Shown: one piece after another, positions 1-6,656 of the stretch | How positions within the stretch are numbered: position 1 is the first letter of the stretch | Layout of the letters: each line of letters begins with the position of its first letter | NCBI GenBank assembly: GCA_038229295.1 | Contig: JBBROO010000064.1 | Coordinates: 1-12,102, forward strand | DNA from: JAJPGZ01 sp038229295 | GTDB taxonomy: Bacteria; Verrucomicrobiota; Verrucomicrobiia; Chthoniobacterales; UBA10450 | Length of the DNA stretch: 12,102 nucleotides | Direction of reading: 5' to 3' | The notes under the pieces: generated by a model | Databases searched by the model: none | What the model was told of the DNA's origin: nothing | Seen by the model: the letters and a program-made list of their open reading frames with translations, nothing else | Position numbers and translations under genes: made by a program

Positions 1-553
1 GGCCGGCGTTTTGTTTTGGGACAAGCGACGCAGCGGAGGCCCAAAGTTTTTCGCGGCCGGATGCGGAATCGATCGGAAGCGAGATGTTGAACAGGCGAGT
101 TAGCAAACGGGCGGTGTTCGCTTCCACTATTGGAACGGAGTAATTGAAGGCGAAGGTGGCGATGGCGTTGTTCGTATAGCGACCGATGCCGGGCAGTTCG
201 CGGATTGAATCCGAGTCGCGCGGGAAAATTCCACGATGTCGATCTTGCACGATTTTCGCGGTGGCGTGGAGATTTCGCGCGCGCGCGTAATAGCCGAGGC
301 CCTGCCACGCGTGGAGGACGTCGTTTTCCGAGGCAGACGCGAGTGCAGCGAAATCGGGGAAGCGGCGGAGCCACTCACTATAATAAGGGAGAACGGTGGC
401 GACCTGGGTTTGCTGGAGCATGAACTCGGATACGAGAATCGCGTACGGGTCGCGGGTGCGTCGCCAGGGAAGATCGCGGCCGTTTTTGCCGAACCAACGC
501 GAGAGCGCGGAGCGGAACTGTTGAATATCGATTGTCGATCTTGGCTGAATCAC
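1..553 (-). CDS. mutY: A/G-specific adenine glycosylase MutY (3' end outside window)
   Basis: Base-excision repair enzyme that removes adenine mispaired with guanine or 8-oxoguanine. I translated the minus strand by hand: 184 codons are open from position 553 to the window edge. Visible are NGRDLPWR (residues 24-31), SEFMLQQTQV (42-51, with the glycosylase Glu at 43), LGYYARARNLH (86-96) and the helix-hairpin-helix LPGIGRYT (120-127). All match E. coli MutY in order and spacing. Where MutY has the catalytic Asp of the VDGN/LDGN motif, this protein reads PIVEANT, with Glu at 144. The iron-sulfur cluster and the 8-oxoG recognition domain lie beyond the window. The only start codon after the in-frame TAG is GTG at 553-551; no ribosome binding site is visible. 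It diverges from rnhC with at most 17 bp between starts. Family call is secure; start is uncertain. Confidence 0.93.
   Translation of the reverse strand, partial: MIQPRSTIDIQQFRSALSRWFGKNGRDLPWRRTRDPYAILVSEFMLQQTQVATVLPYYSEWLRRFPDFAALASASENDVLHAWQGLGYYARARNLHATAKIVQDRHRGIFPRDSDSIRELPGIGRYTNNAIATFAFNYSVPIVEANTARLLTRLFNISLPIDSASGREKLWASAASLVPKQNAG
234..248 (+). repeat. Repeated motif, 15-mer form, inside mutY
   Basis: CGATGTCGATCTTGC, identical to the copies at 1226-1240 and 6572-6586 (both inverted). mutY reads the complement out of the Lys-Ile-Asp frame, as Gln-Asp-Arg-His, so the encoded peptide is not what is conserved. Confidence 0.9.
533..542 (+). repeat. Repeated motif between the mutY and rnhC starts
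   Basis: Exact copy in the overlapping 5' region of two divergent genes. With the preceding T it creates a TTG that can be mistaken for the rnhC start codon. Confidence 0.85.
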
Positions 554-570
554 GATCTAATAGTGGAAGC

Positions 571-1518
571 GTGAACTCTTTCACTTCGCCGCTCAATGAC
601 GAACAGGTGACCAAGCTGCGTTCGTTGATGGATGAGCTCGGGTTTCAATTTTCAGCGAAGCCGTATACGATTTTTTTCGCGCAGAAGGAAAAGCTGAGCG
701 TCGCGGTTTACGAAAAGGGGCCGAAAGTTTTACTGCAAGGCAAAGGAGTGGAGGAGTTCGTGCAGTTTGAATTGGAGCCGAAGATTTTGGGCGAGGCGAA
801 GCTGGGCTACGAGGAAGTGCATTCGCCGAAAATGTTTGAGGCGCATTTCGGGATCGATGAAAGCGGGAAGGGAGATTTCTTCGGGCCGCTCGTGATCGCC
901 GGTGCGTATGTCGATTCTGGAATTGCGCGCAAATTTCTGGATGCCGGTGTGCAGGACAGCAAACGAATTAGCTCGGACGCGAAGATTCGCGCGCTGGCGG
1001 ATGTGATTCGCAAGAATTCGCTTGGGATTGTGGATGTGGTGGCGATCGGTCCGGCGAAATATAACGAGCTCTACGAGAAGTTCGGGAACTTGAATAGTTT
1101 GCTCGGCTGGGGACACGCGCGGGTGATCGAGAATCTTCTGGGGAAGAAGCCGGATTGTCCGCGCTCGATTTCGGACCAGTTCGCGGACAAGCGCGTGATC
1201 GAGCGTTCGCTTTTGAATCACGGGCGCAAGATCGACATCGAACAACGGACGAAGGCGGAATCGGATGTGGCGGTGGCGGCGGCATCGATTCTGGCGCGCG
1301 AGGCGTTTATCAATTGGCTGGATCGAGAAGGAAAAGCGCGCGGGGTAATACTGCAGCGCGGTGTGTCGGCGGGAGTGAAAGAGGCGGCGCGAAAGATCGT
1401 GGAAGCGAAGGGACCGGAAGCGTTGCGGCAAGTGGCGAAGGTGCATTTTCGCACTGCGCATGAGATCGCGCCGGATGCGTTTGCCGCGCCGCCACCGCGA
1501 GCAGCCTGGCGAAAATAG
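571..1518 (+). CDS. rnhC: Ribonuclease HIII
   Basis: Endonuclease that cuts the RNA strand of RNA-DNA hybrids in the cytoplasm. From the GTG at 571 it has 315 residues, near the family's usual 300-310. An N-terminal TBP-like substrate-binding domain (about residues 3-75, with KPYTIFFAQK and VYEKGPKVLLQGKG) precedes the RNase H fold. The DESGKGDFFGPL signature is at 96-107, and DQFAD at 202-206. D96, E97, D202 and D206 match the four catalytic acids of Geobacillus stearothermophilus RNase HIII in spacing. KAESDVAVAAASILAR follows at 228-243. A longer reading from TTG 532 would add 13 residues, but that TTG lies in a repeated motif and would overlap the mutY start, while GGA lies just before 571, so I prefer GTG 571. 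Start confidence is moderate, product confidence high. Confidence 0.94.
   Translation: MNSFTSPLNDEQVTKLRSLMDELGFQFSAKPYTIFFAQKEKLSVAVYEKGPKVLLQGKGVEEFVQFELEPKILGEAKLGYEEVHSPKMFEAHFGIDESGKGDFFGPLVIAGAYVDSGIARKFLDAGVQDSKRISSDAKIRALADVIRKNSLGIVDVVAIGPAKYNELYEKFGNLNSLLGWGHARVIENLLGKKPDCPRSISDQFADKRVIERSLLNHGRKIDIEQRTKAESDVAVAAASILAREAFINWLDREGKARGVILQRGVSAGVKEAARKIVEAKGPEALRQVAKVHFRTAHEIAPDAFAAPPPRAAWRK
1226..1240 (-). repeat. Repeated motif, 15-mer form, inside rnhC
   Basis: Reverse complement of CGATGTCGATCTTGC; rnhC reads it as RKIDIEQ, between the catalytic Asp206 and the KAESD segment. Confidence 0.85.
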
Positions 1519-1543
1519 AAAAGCGCCGGGCATCTTACGCCTC

Positions 1544-1563
1544 GGGCAGGATTCCTGCTTTTA
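1544..1563 (+). terminator. Weak intrinsic terminator-like hairpin after rnhC
   Basis: GCAGG (1546-1550), loop ATT, CCTGC (1554-1558), then TTTT (1559-1562), with two possible G-U pairs at the base. It lies 27 bp past the rnhC stop and ends 23 bp before the next start. The stem is short, so termination may be partial. Confidence 0.4.
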
Positions 1564-1585
1564 GTGAAGCACGAGTTCTTCTCCT

Positions 1586-2314
1586 GTGGAAACGCGCCTT
1601 CTCATCCTAAATGCGGACCCCGTCTTTCAAGACAAGGCGCTTGCCATTTTCGACATGATGGACGGAGTGGAGACGCGCATCGTGCGAACGCAATCGGAGG
1701 CGATCGCGGTCCTGATTGACGAAAACTTCGATGGATTCGTCGTCGAAGGCGAGCCAGCGATCGCGACAGAGCAAGCGACCAACGCTCGCCAGCATTTCCC
1801 ATCGCTCAAGATTCTCTGCCTCATTCCTCAGCGAGTAGAGGCGTATCAAGCCGGGACTGCGGAGCAGCAAGACATCGGTGTCGTCATATCGAGCCAGCGC
1901 GAAGCGAAGCTGACGCGCGACCTGAAGAAATTTGTGCGCGCCTTAGGCCAATCTTCGACGTCGGCCTCGGAAGGGATCGACCCGTGTCATTCGTTGATCG
2001 GCAATCTCAATCAGTTCTCGGCCGCAGAGATTTTACAGATGAGCTGCCTGAGTCAGCGCAGCGGGCGGTTCACTTTCAAATCCGGCCGGGGAAACAGCGA
2101 GATTTATTTGCAGCACGGTTCGGTGAGACACGCAGTCTTCGGATCGCTCGAAGGCGAGTCGGCGGTGGCGGAAATCTTCCGCTGGCGCCAGGGTCGATTT
2201 TATTTTGAAGAAGGAATCATCAGCCAGGAGCAAACGGTCGACCGGCCGTGGGCGCATTTGTTGATCGACAATTTGCAGAAGCTCGACGAGACGCTGGAAC
2301 TCGTCAGCCTCTGA
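1586..2314 (+). CDS. DUF4388 (PATAN) protein with a degenerate receiver-like N-terminus
   Basis: Protein of 242 residues. Residues 1-120 have the alternating pattern of a response-regulator receiver (METRLLILNADP at the start, SLKILCLI near 73-80), but the phospho-acceptor position in FDGFVVEGEP holds Glu54, so ordinary phosphorylation is unlikely. Residues 133-233 match DUF4388: SLIGNLNQFSAAEIL, SGRFTFKSG, EIYLQHGSV, GRFYFEEG. DUF4388 proteins accompany gliding, chemotaxis and two-component systems in Myxococcota, Deinococcus, Cyanobacteria and Verrucomicrobiota and probably mediate protein contacts. Start is GTG 1586, with no Shine-Dalgarno. The stop is 10 bp before the next gene, suggesting co-transcription. 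Role in this organism is inferred only as intracellular signalling. Confidence 0.8.
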   Translation: METRLLILNADPVFQDKALAIFDMMDGVETRIVRTQSEAIAVLIDENFDGFVVEGEPAIATEQATNARQHFPSLKILCLIPQRVEAYQAGTAEQQDIGVVISSQREAKLTRDLKKFVRALGQSSTSASEGIDPCHSLIGNLNQFSAAEILQMSCLSQRSGRFTFKSGRGNSEIYLQHGSVRHAVFGSLEGESAVAEIFRWRQGRFYFEEGIISQEQTVDRPWAHLLIDNLQKLDETLELVSL

Positions 2315-2324
2315 GCCTGACGCG

Positions 2325-2762
2325 ATGAGAGATCGAGACTTGGAAACGAAGCTCCGTCTGCTGACGGTCCAATTGGATAATTGGAAGAAGCTGCACGACT
2401 TGATCACTTACGGCTTGGATAAGGCGAAGCCGATCATTTCGGCGGAGCAGGAGCGGCAGTTCACCGACCTTCGCGGTCATCTCCTGCAGGAAACCGAGTT
2501 CGTTTTACGGGAACTAAATGCTCTGGGGGAATTGTCCGGTAAAGCGATGAATGTCCTCCAGCGGGCGTCGTCGGTGCGCGGGGTGCGCGAGTTGTCGAAT
2601 GACGAAACTCGCCGCCTGGAAACGGAATGGAACAGCGTTTTCACCAAGCTCGGCGTGGTGCAGGGGCAACTCAAAGGCCGCCGCAAGCAGCTGGCGGGAC
2701 AAACTGCTTTCAGTTATTACGCCGCCCGTCTTTTCCGTCGCGACGCTGTCGCTGCGCGCTAG
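2325..2762 (+). CDS. Hypothetical helical protein, 145 aa
   Basis: I do not recognise this family. The protein is highly charged, with no signal peptide or membrane segment. It reads as two or three long amphipathic helices: residues 3-45 (LETKLRLLTVQLDNWKKLHD onward), 46-72, and 92-130 (ETRRLETEWNSVFTKLGVV onward), ending in a basic tail. Helical bundles of this kind are often chaperones or adaptors. ATG 2325 follows the DUF4388 gene by 10 bp in the same direction, so the two are likely co-transcribed and may act together. Codon use resembles neighbouring genes and nothing suggests transfer. It could be a spacer-type adaptor for the upstream signalling protein, but this is only guilt by association. 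Confidence 0.72.
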   Translation: MRDRDLETKLRLLTVQLDNWKKLHDLITYGLDKAKPIISAEQERQFTDLRGHLLQETEFVLRELNALGELSGKAMNVLQRASSVRGVRELSNDETRRLETEWNSVFTKLGVVQGQLKGRRKQLAGQTAFSYYAARLFRRDAVAAR

Positions 2763-2846
2763 GACCCTCGCGCGCTCTAGAAAATTTTCGTTTTTTCGCC
2801 CGGCCGAGGGACGCAGAACGCTGCCATCGAGCGATTCTTAGTGAGT

Positions 2847-3200
2847 ATGGCCAAGCTAACGAAGCGCGACATTGTGGTCGCGATTAGTAACCAGACCGGA
2901 ATGGTGCAACATCAGGTCTTCGATGTGGTCCAGCGCACGCTCGACCAGATTACTGACAGTTTGGCCAGGAACGTCGCCGTTGAGCTCCGCAATTTTGGGG
3001 TCTTTCAGCCGCGCCTAACGAAGCCGCGCGTTGGTCGTAATCCGAATCAACCGGGCAGCAGTTTTGTTATTCCATCGCGCGCGACGGTGAAGTTTAAGGC
3101 CGGCAAGATCATGCGGCAGCGCGTGGAAAAGTTGTCGCGCGAATTGAAGGAAGCTTCCGAGCGGGCCAGTACGGAAGCGGAGACGGGCACGGGCGGTTAA
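2847..3200 (+). CDS. HU/IHF-family DNA-binding protein
   Basis: Small histone-like protein that bends DNA as a dimer in the nucleoid. Residues 1-90 form the fold: MAKLTKRDIVVAIS at the N-terminus, a dimerisation helix to about 42, NFGVFQPR at 49-56, the DNA-contacting arm with GRNPNQPG at 63-70, and IPSRATVKFKAGK at 75-87. Pro66 is at the usual DNA-intercalating position. A charged tail of about 27 residues (KLSRELKEASERA onward) extends beyond the typical 90-residue HU. Sequence alone does not separate HU from IHF. I chose ATG 2847 because MAK-TKRD is the normal family start; GTG 2841 would add two residues. It lies 84 bp after the previous gene and converges on the kinase gene, with 33 bp between stops. 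Confidence 0.9.
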   Translation: MAKLTKRDIVVAISNQTGMVQHQVFDVVQRTLDQITDSLARNVAVELRNFGVFQPRLTKPRVGRNPNQPGSSFVIPSRATVKFKAGKIMRQRVEKLSRELKEASERASTEAETGTGG

Positions 3201-3225
3201 GGCTGACGGCGTTCCACCTTGTAGT

Positions 3226-3236
3226 TGTCGATCTTA
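3226..3236 (+). repeat. Repeated motif TGTCGATCTTA supplying the kinase stop codon
   Basis: Exact copy of the window's 10-mer (3226-3235) between the convergent HU and kinase genes. The final TTA, read on the minus strand, is the TAA stop of the kinase. Confidence 0.85.
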
Positions 3237-5735
3237 CGACTTCGTGGCCGGCTCGAGATCGAGCAGTTGATGGATCGCCTCTTCCAAGCGCTCGAAATTA
3301 ATCGGCTTGGTCAGGTGTTCGGAAAATCCAGCTTCGCGAGCTTGGGTCACATCGTGCTCGCTGCCAAAACCACTGAGCGCGATGCCGCGCAGACCTTTCT
3401 TCGCGTGCAACTCTCGCATTAATTCGTAACCGCTGCGGTCAGGCAGACCAATATCGCTGATGAGCAAATCAAAATCGTGCGCCTGCGCTTTTTCCACGGC
3501 CTGGTCGGCTGAGTGGGCGACCGTGATATCGTAGCCGCGACGCTCCAGCATCATCTTCATGCCGGTGCAGGTGTCGAAGTGATCGTCCACCAGCAGCAAG
3601 TGGTGCGGGTGCGTTTCGATTTTCTTTCTCGCCATGTCGGCGGGCGATTTTACGTCCGCTCCGTTTCCCGCGGGGACCGGAGTGACGACTGTCCGCAAGG
3701 TGAGGATGAACGTGGAGCCTTTGTCTTTCCCCGGGCTTTCGACGCGAATCTGGCCGCCGTGCGCGTCGACCATCGCCTTGGAGATAGCAAGTCCAAGCCC
3801 GAGCCCGCCGAACCGCCGCGTGATGGAACTTTGTCCCTGCTCGAATGCGTTAAATATCTTGTCGATCTTTTCCTGCTCGATCCCGATGCCAGTATCGGTA
3901 ATGCGAATCTCAATTTCATCCGGACCGGTGTTCGACGTTTCCACGACGATGCGCCCGTCCACCGGCGTGAACTTCACGCTGTTCTTAATCAGGTTCCAAA
4001 AAACCTGCTGCAACCGCGCCGGGTCTCCCTCCACATGCGCGCGCGCGGCCCGAAGTTTAAATTCCACCTTCAAGTGTTTGAGCGCGATGTCTTCGCGGCA
4101 AATCTCGTAGGCGCGTTGCAAGATTTCATGCACCGAAACGGTCTCGAACATGAGCTGCAATTTGCCTTTGGAGATGCGCGTGACGTCGAGGAGATCGTCG
4201 ATCAAACGCGCTTCGAGTTCGACATTTCGCCGAATGACTTCGAGCGCCTGCCGAATTTCCGGCGTGTCCGGCGTGCTCGCTTCCAGTTCGCCCACCATCG
4301 CGATGACGGGCGAAAGCGGATTGCGCAGTTCGTGCGAAAGCAGCGCGAGAAACTGGTCCTTGGCCGCGTTCGCGCCGATAAGCTCCTGACGCAGCGTCAC
4401 GTCGCGGGTGCGATCGTCCACCAGATACAACACGCCTTGAACGGTCTGCTGCGAACCTTGCAGCCGGAGCAAATTGATATTCACGAAATGGGTCATGCCG
4501 CCTTTGTCTTTGAACGGATGCTCGATGAGTTGAAACGGCGTGCCGAAGGAAAGCACCCGCTCGATCGCTCCCGCGGGCGCGATGTTCACATCGTCGTAAC
4601 TCGCTTCGGTGATATCGCGCCCACCCGGCAACCCGCCAAAACGCCGCGCCATTTGCGCGAAGGCTTCATTCGCCTGCAAAAATCGCCGCGTCGCTGGATC
4701 GACAAACGCAATGCCGGTCGGCATGTTCGCGAGAATTTTCTCGTTGAAAATCACTTCGCGCTCGAGCCGGCGCGTTGATTCCGTGTGACGGCGATAAAGT
4801 TTTCCGCCGAGCAACGCGAACACCAGCGTCAATCCCATTAGCCACGCCGTCAGCAGTGCCATACGGCCGACCAAGTCATGGACGGGCTTGTAAGCCACCG
4901 TCTTCGGCTGTTCGACCACCGTCACCCAACCCGTCGTGTCCACCGGACTGAACGAATACAAATTCCCGTGGCGCTCGATGTGGCCGGTTTTGGTCGTGCC
5001 GATTTCTTTAAGCAAATTTTCGCCCACCGCCGTCGGCGCGCCGGGATTCGCTTGAAAACTATTTGTGAAAAGCGCCGTCCCGTTTTGATCGAGCACCTGG
5101 CAAAGCTGTTGATCGGCAAACTCAATGGTCGATAAGCGCCGGCCGATGCGCTCCACCAAAACCGAAACGCCCAGGTAACCCACCACCGTTCCGTCCGCTG
5201 TTCGCACCGCTCCGACAATGTCGGTCGCCATCCGTTTGTCCGAGGGCCGCGGATGAATCGGCGACACGAAACTTTGGTGCGAACTGCGCGCGCCTTCGCG
5301 CCATGTATTCGAAGCGAAATCCTTTCCGAAGTTCGCCTGGTCGAACGGGAGCGACGCGACCAGGCGGCCATCCGGCCCGGTAATAAACATGCCGTCGATT
5401 CGCGGATGCGAATAAAACGCGGAGCCGAGCCATTGCTGCGCGAGGAATTGAGCGTTCGGTGCGGTCAGGATTTTCGCGACATCCGGCAGCGTCTGGTAAT
5501 ACTCGATGATCCCGCTCGTGCGGCTGAGATCGTCGCCCACCAAATGGCCGATGAGTTGCACGAACGTTTGCCGGTCACGCAAAATTTTCGATTCCAGCGT
5601 CTTGCTCAGGATCGTGTAGGAAACGACGAGCGTAAGAATCGACGGGACCCATCCGGCCAGGAGGATCGAAAAGACAATGTTAAACCGCTCGAAGCGGCCG
5701 CGTTCAGGTTTGTTCAATCTCTCTGGCAGTTCCAT
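3234..5735 (-). CDS. Membrane hybrid sensor histidine kinase (Cache-PAS-HisKA-HATPase-REC)
   Basis: Protein of 833 residues that senses a signal outside the membrane and phosphorylates its own receiver. Transmembrane segments lie near 20-42 and 290-311; the roughly 245 residues between them look like a double-Cache sensor (GMFITGPDGRLVASLP, VVGYLGVSVLV, GNLYSFSPVDTTGWVTVVEQ). A PAS domain follows at about 329-449. HisKA has SHELRNPL with phospho-His468. The ATPase has the N box NLIKNSVKFT (581-590), DTGIGI (614-619) and GLGLGLA (644-650). The C-terminal receiver has D717-D718, phospho-Asp761 in SDIGLPDRSG, Ser788 and Lys810, so both modules look active. No output domain is present, so a separate phosphotransferase or regulator is needed. 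It follows the exported-protein gene by 63 bp on the same strand. The ligand cannot be told from the sequence. Confidence 0.93.
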   Translation of the reverse strand: MELPERLNKPERGRFERFNIVFSILLAGWVPSILTLVVSYTILSKTLESKILRDRQTFVQLIGHLVGDDLSRTSGIIEYYQTLPDVAKILTAPNAQFLAQQWLGSAFYSHPRIDGMFITGPDGRLVASLPFDQANFGKDFASNTWREGARSSHQSFVSPIHPRPSDKRMATDIVGAVRTADGTVVGYLGVSVLVERIGRRLSTIEFADQQLCQVLDQNGTALFTNSFQANPGAPTAVGENLLKEIGTTKTGHIERHGNLYSFSPVDTTGWVTVVEQPKTVAYKPVHDLVGRMALLTAWLMGLTLVFALLGGKLYRRHTESTRRLEREVIFNEKILANMPTGIAFVDPATRRFLQANEAFAQMARRFGGLPGGRDITEASYDDVNIAPAGAIERVLSFGTPFQLIEHPFKDKGGMTHFVNINLLRLQGSQQTVQGVLYLVDDRTRDVTLRQELIGANAAKDQFLALLSHELRNPLSPVIAMVGELEASTPDTPEIRQALEVIRRNVELEARLIDDLLDVTRISKGKLQLMFETVSVHEILQRAYEICREDIALKHLKVEFKLRAARAHVEGDPARLQQVFWNLIKNSVKFTPVDGRIVVETSNTGPDEIEIRITDTGIGIEQEKIDKIFNAFEQGQSSITRRFGGLGLGLAISKAMVDAHGGQIRVESPGKDKGSTFILTLRTVVTPVPAGNGADVKSPADMARKKIETHPHHLLLVDDHFDTCTGMKMMLERRGYDITVAHSADQAVEKAQAHDFDLLISDIGLPDRSGYELMRELHAKKGLRGIALSGFGSEHDVTQAREAGFSEHLTKPINFERLEEAIHQLLDLEPATKS
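3860..3869 (+). repeat. Repeated motif TGTCGATCTT inside the kinase gene
   Basis: Exact copy on the plus strand. The kinase reads its complement as KID in QEKIDKIFNAFEQ of the ATPase domain, a common kinase segment, so this copy could partly reflect protein constraint. Confidence 0.7.
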
Positions 5736-5790
5736 GCCGCGGCGAGGACATTACCATTCAATCCGCCGCCGCGCACCCGCCAGATGAAGA

Positions 5791-5801
5791 TGTCGATCTT
5801 A
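5791..5801 (+). repeat. Repeated motif TGTCGATCTTA supplying the exported-protein stop codon
   Basis: Exact copy (5791-5800). TTA at 5799-5801 is the TAA stop of the minus-strand exported protein, the same arrangement as at 3226-3236. With the preceding AAGA it also forms a 5-bp inverted repeat, AAGAT-GTCG-ATCTT (5787-5800). Confidence 0.85.
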
Positions 5802-6602
5802 CCCGCTTTGGCGAATGGCCAGATTCAATTCGCGCGCTTGCGCGTGAATCACTTTCACATCGTTAAGTTCCAACCCGCGCGCCTTTGCTTTGCCGAACGT
5901 TTCCTCGATTGATTTTATCCCGGCGCGGAGTTTTTCGAAAAGTGGCGCATGCGCAATCGCCGGCGGCAGCGTTTTCAATTCTTCCTCGAAATAATTCAGC
6001 AACTCTGGTTGCAGTAAAGTTTGCGCCCGCTCCGGCGAGAACTTCGCTTCCACCGCGCCGGCGCTGATCTCCAATCCACGCAACCAACCGCCGAGGCTGA
6101 TCAAGTGCGCCATCTTTTGGTCGCGCAACTCGACCATCGCTTGTTCGACATCCGCTTGCGTCGCCACCAATTCCTTCCGCACCGCCTCCCAATTCCCGCG
6201 ATGTCCGAGATCCGTTAGGCTGGCGCTGTGTTTCATGACTCGCTCCGCCACCCCGAGCCCGCGCGCTTCTCTCATTAGCACCCGCCCCAAATCGTCGATC
6301 AGGTTTCGCTTCTCTCCTTCGACGATCAGGAAACCGTCGGCCACTAATCCGCCAAAGATCATTCCTTTTTGCTCGCGGCCAGCTGGACCGCCCGGTGGCA
6401 ACTGCCGCCAGAGCTTGTCGAATGGCAACGGTTTCAACCGGTCGAGCCGCTCGAACACCTGCGCGATGGAAGGAGCGGTGTACGGATTTACGCCTAACTC
6501 TTCACGCTCGTAACCCTGTTCCGTGATCGGCTCTTCCTGCGCCATCGCTCCCGCGCACAAGATCGACAAGAGCAAGATCGACATCGTCCCTTTCCAAGGC
6601 AT
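5799..6602 (-). CDS. Exported helical protein of unknown function
   Basis: I do not recognise the family. The protein has 267 residues from ATG 6602. The N-terminus MPWKGTMSILLLSILCAGAMAQ has one Lys, a hydrophobic core and AMA before Gln, so it is a good Sec signal peptide cleaved near residue 21. The mature part is soluble and mainly helical, with LGVNPYTAPSIAQVFERLDRL after the cleavage site, a Gly/Pro loop (PPGGPAGREQKG), GGWLRGLEISAGAVEAKF in the middle and a charged C-terminal helix. Other starts are ATG 6623 (adds MAVLPRR) and ATG 6584 (loses the Lys). GGAG lies immediately before 6602, unusually close. It precedes the kinase gene by 63 bp on the same strand and may be a periplasmic partner of it. 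It contains two tandem copies of the repeated motif. Confidence 0.8.
   Translation of the reverse strand: MPWKGTMSILLLSILCAGAMAQEEPITEQGYEREELGVNPYTAPSIAQVFERLDRLKPLPFDKLWRQLPPGGPAGREQKGMIFGGLVADGFLIVEGEKRNLIDDLGRVLMREARGLGVAERVMKHSASLTDLGHRGNWEAVRKELVATQADVEQAMVELRDQKMAHLISLGGWLRGLEISAGAVEAKFSPERAQTLLQPELLNYFEEELKTLPPAIAHAPLFEKLRAGIKSIEETFGKAKARGLELNDVKVIHAQARELNLAIRQSG
6559..6583 (-). repeat. Two tandem copies of the repeated motif in a signal-peptide region
   Basis: AAGATCGACA at 6559-6568 and 6574-6583, spaced 15 bp start to start. In the gene's direction they encode SIL-LL-SIL of the signal peptide core. The 6574 copy is part of the 15-mer CGATGTCGATCTTGC shared with copies at 234-248 and 1226-1240. 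Confidence 0.85.
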
Positions 6603-6656
6603 TCTCCGAGGCAAAACCGCCATTTTTGATTTGACGCAAGCCCGGGAACCGGCATC

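Noticed and set aside
730..1533. Long open frame on the minus strand opposite rnhC
   Set aside because: Arg/His-rich translation typical of an antisense shadow; RNase HIII motifs are on the plus strand.
2765..2810. CCCTCG...CGAGGG inverted repeat before the HU gene
   Set aside because: A six-base stem with a 34-base loop is expected by chance in GC-rich DNA.
3513..4778. Long open frame on the plus strand opposite the kinase
   Set aside because: It is a shadow of the minus-strand kinase, whose conserved HisKA, ATPase and receiver motifs fill the region; the plus translation shows no family features.
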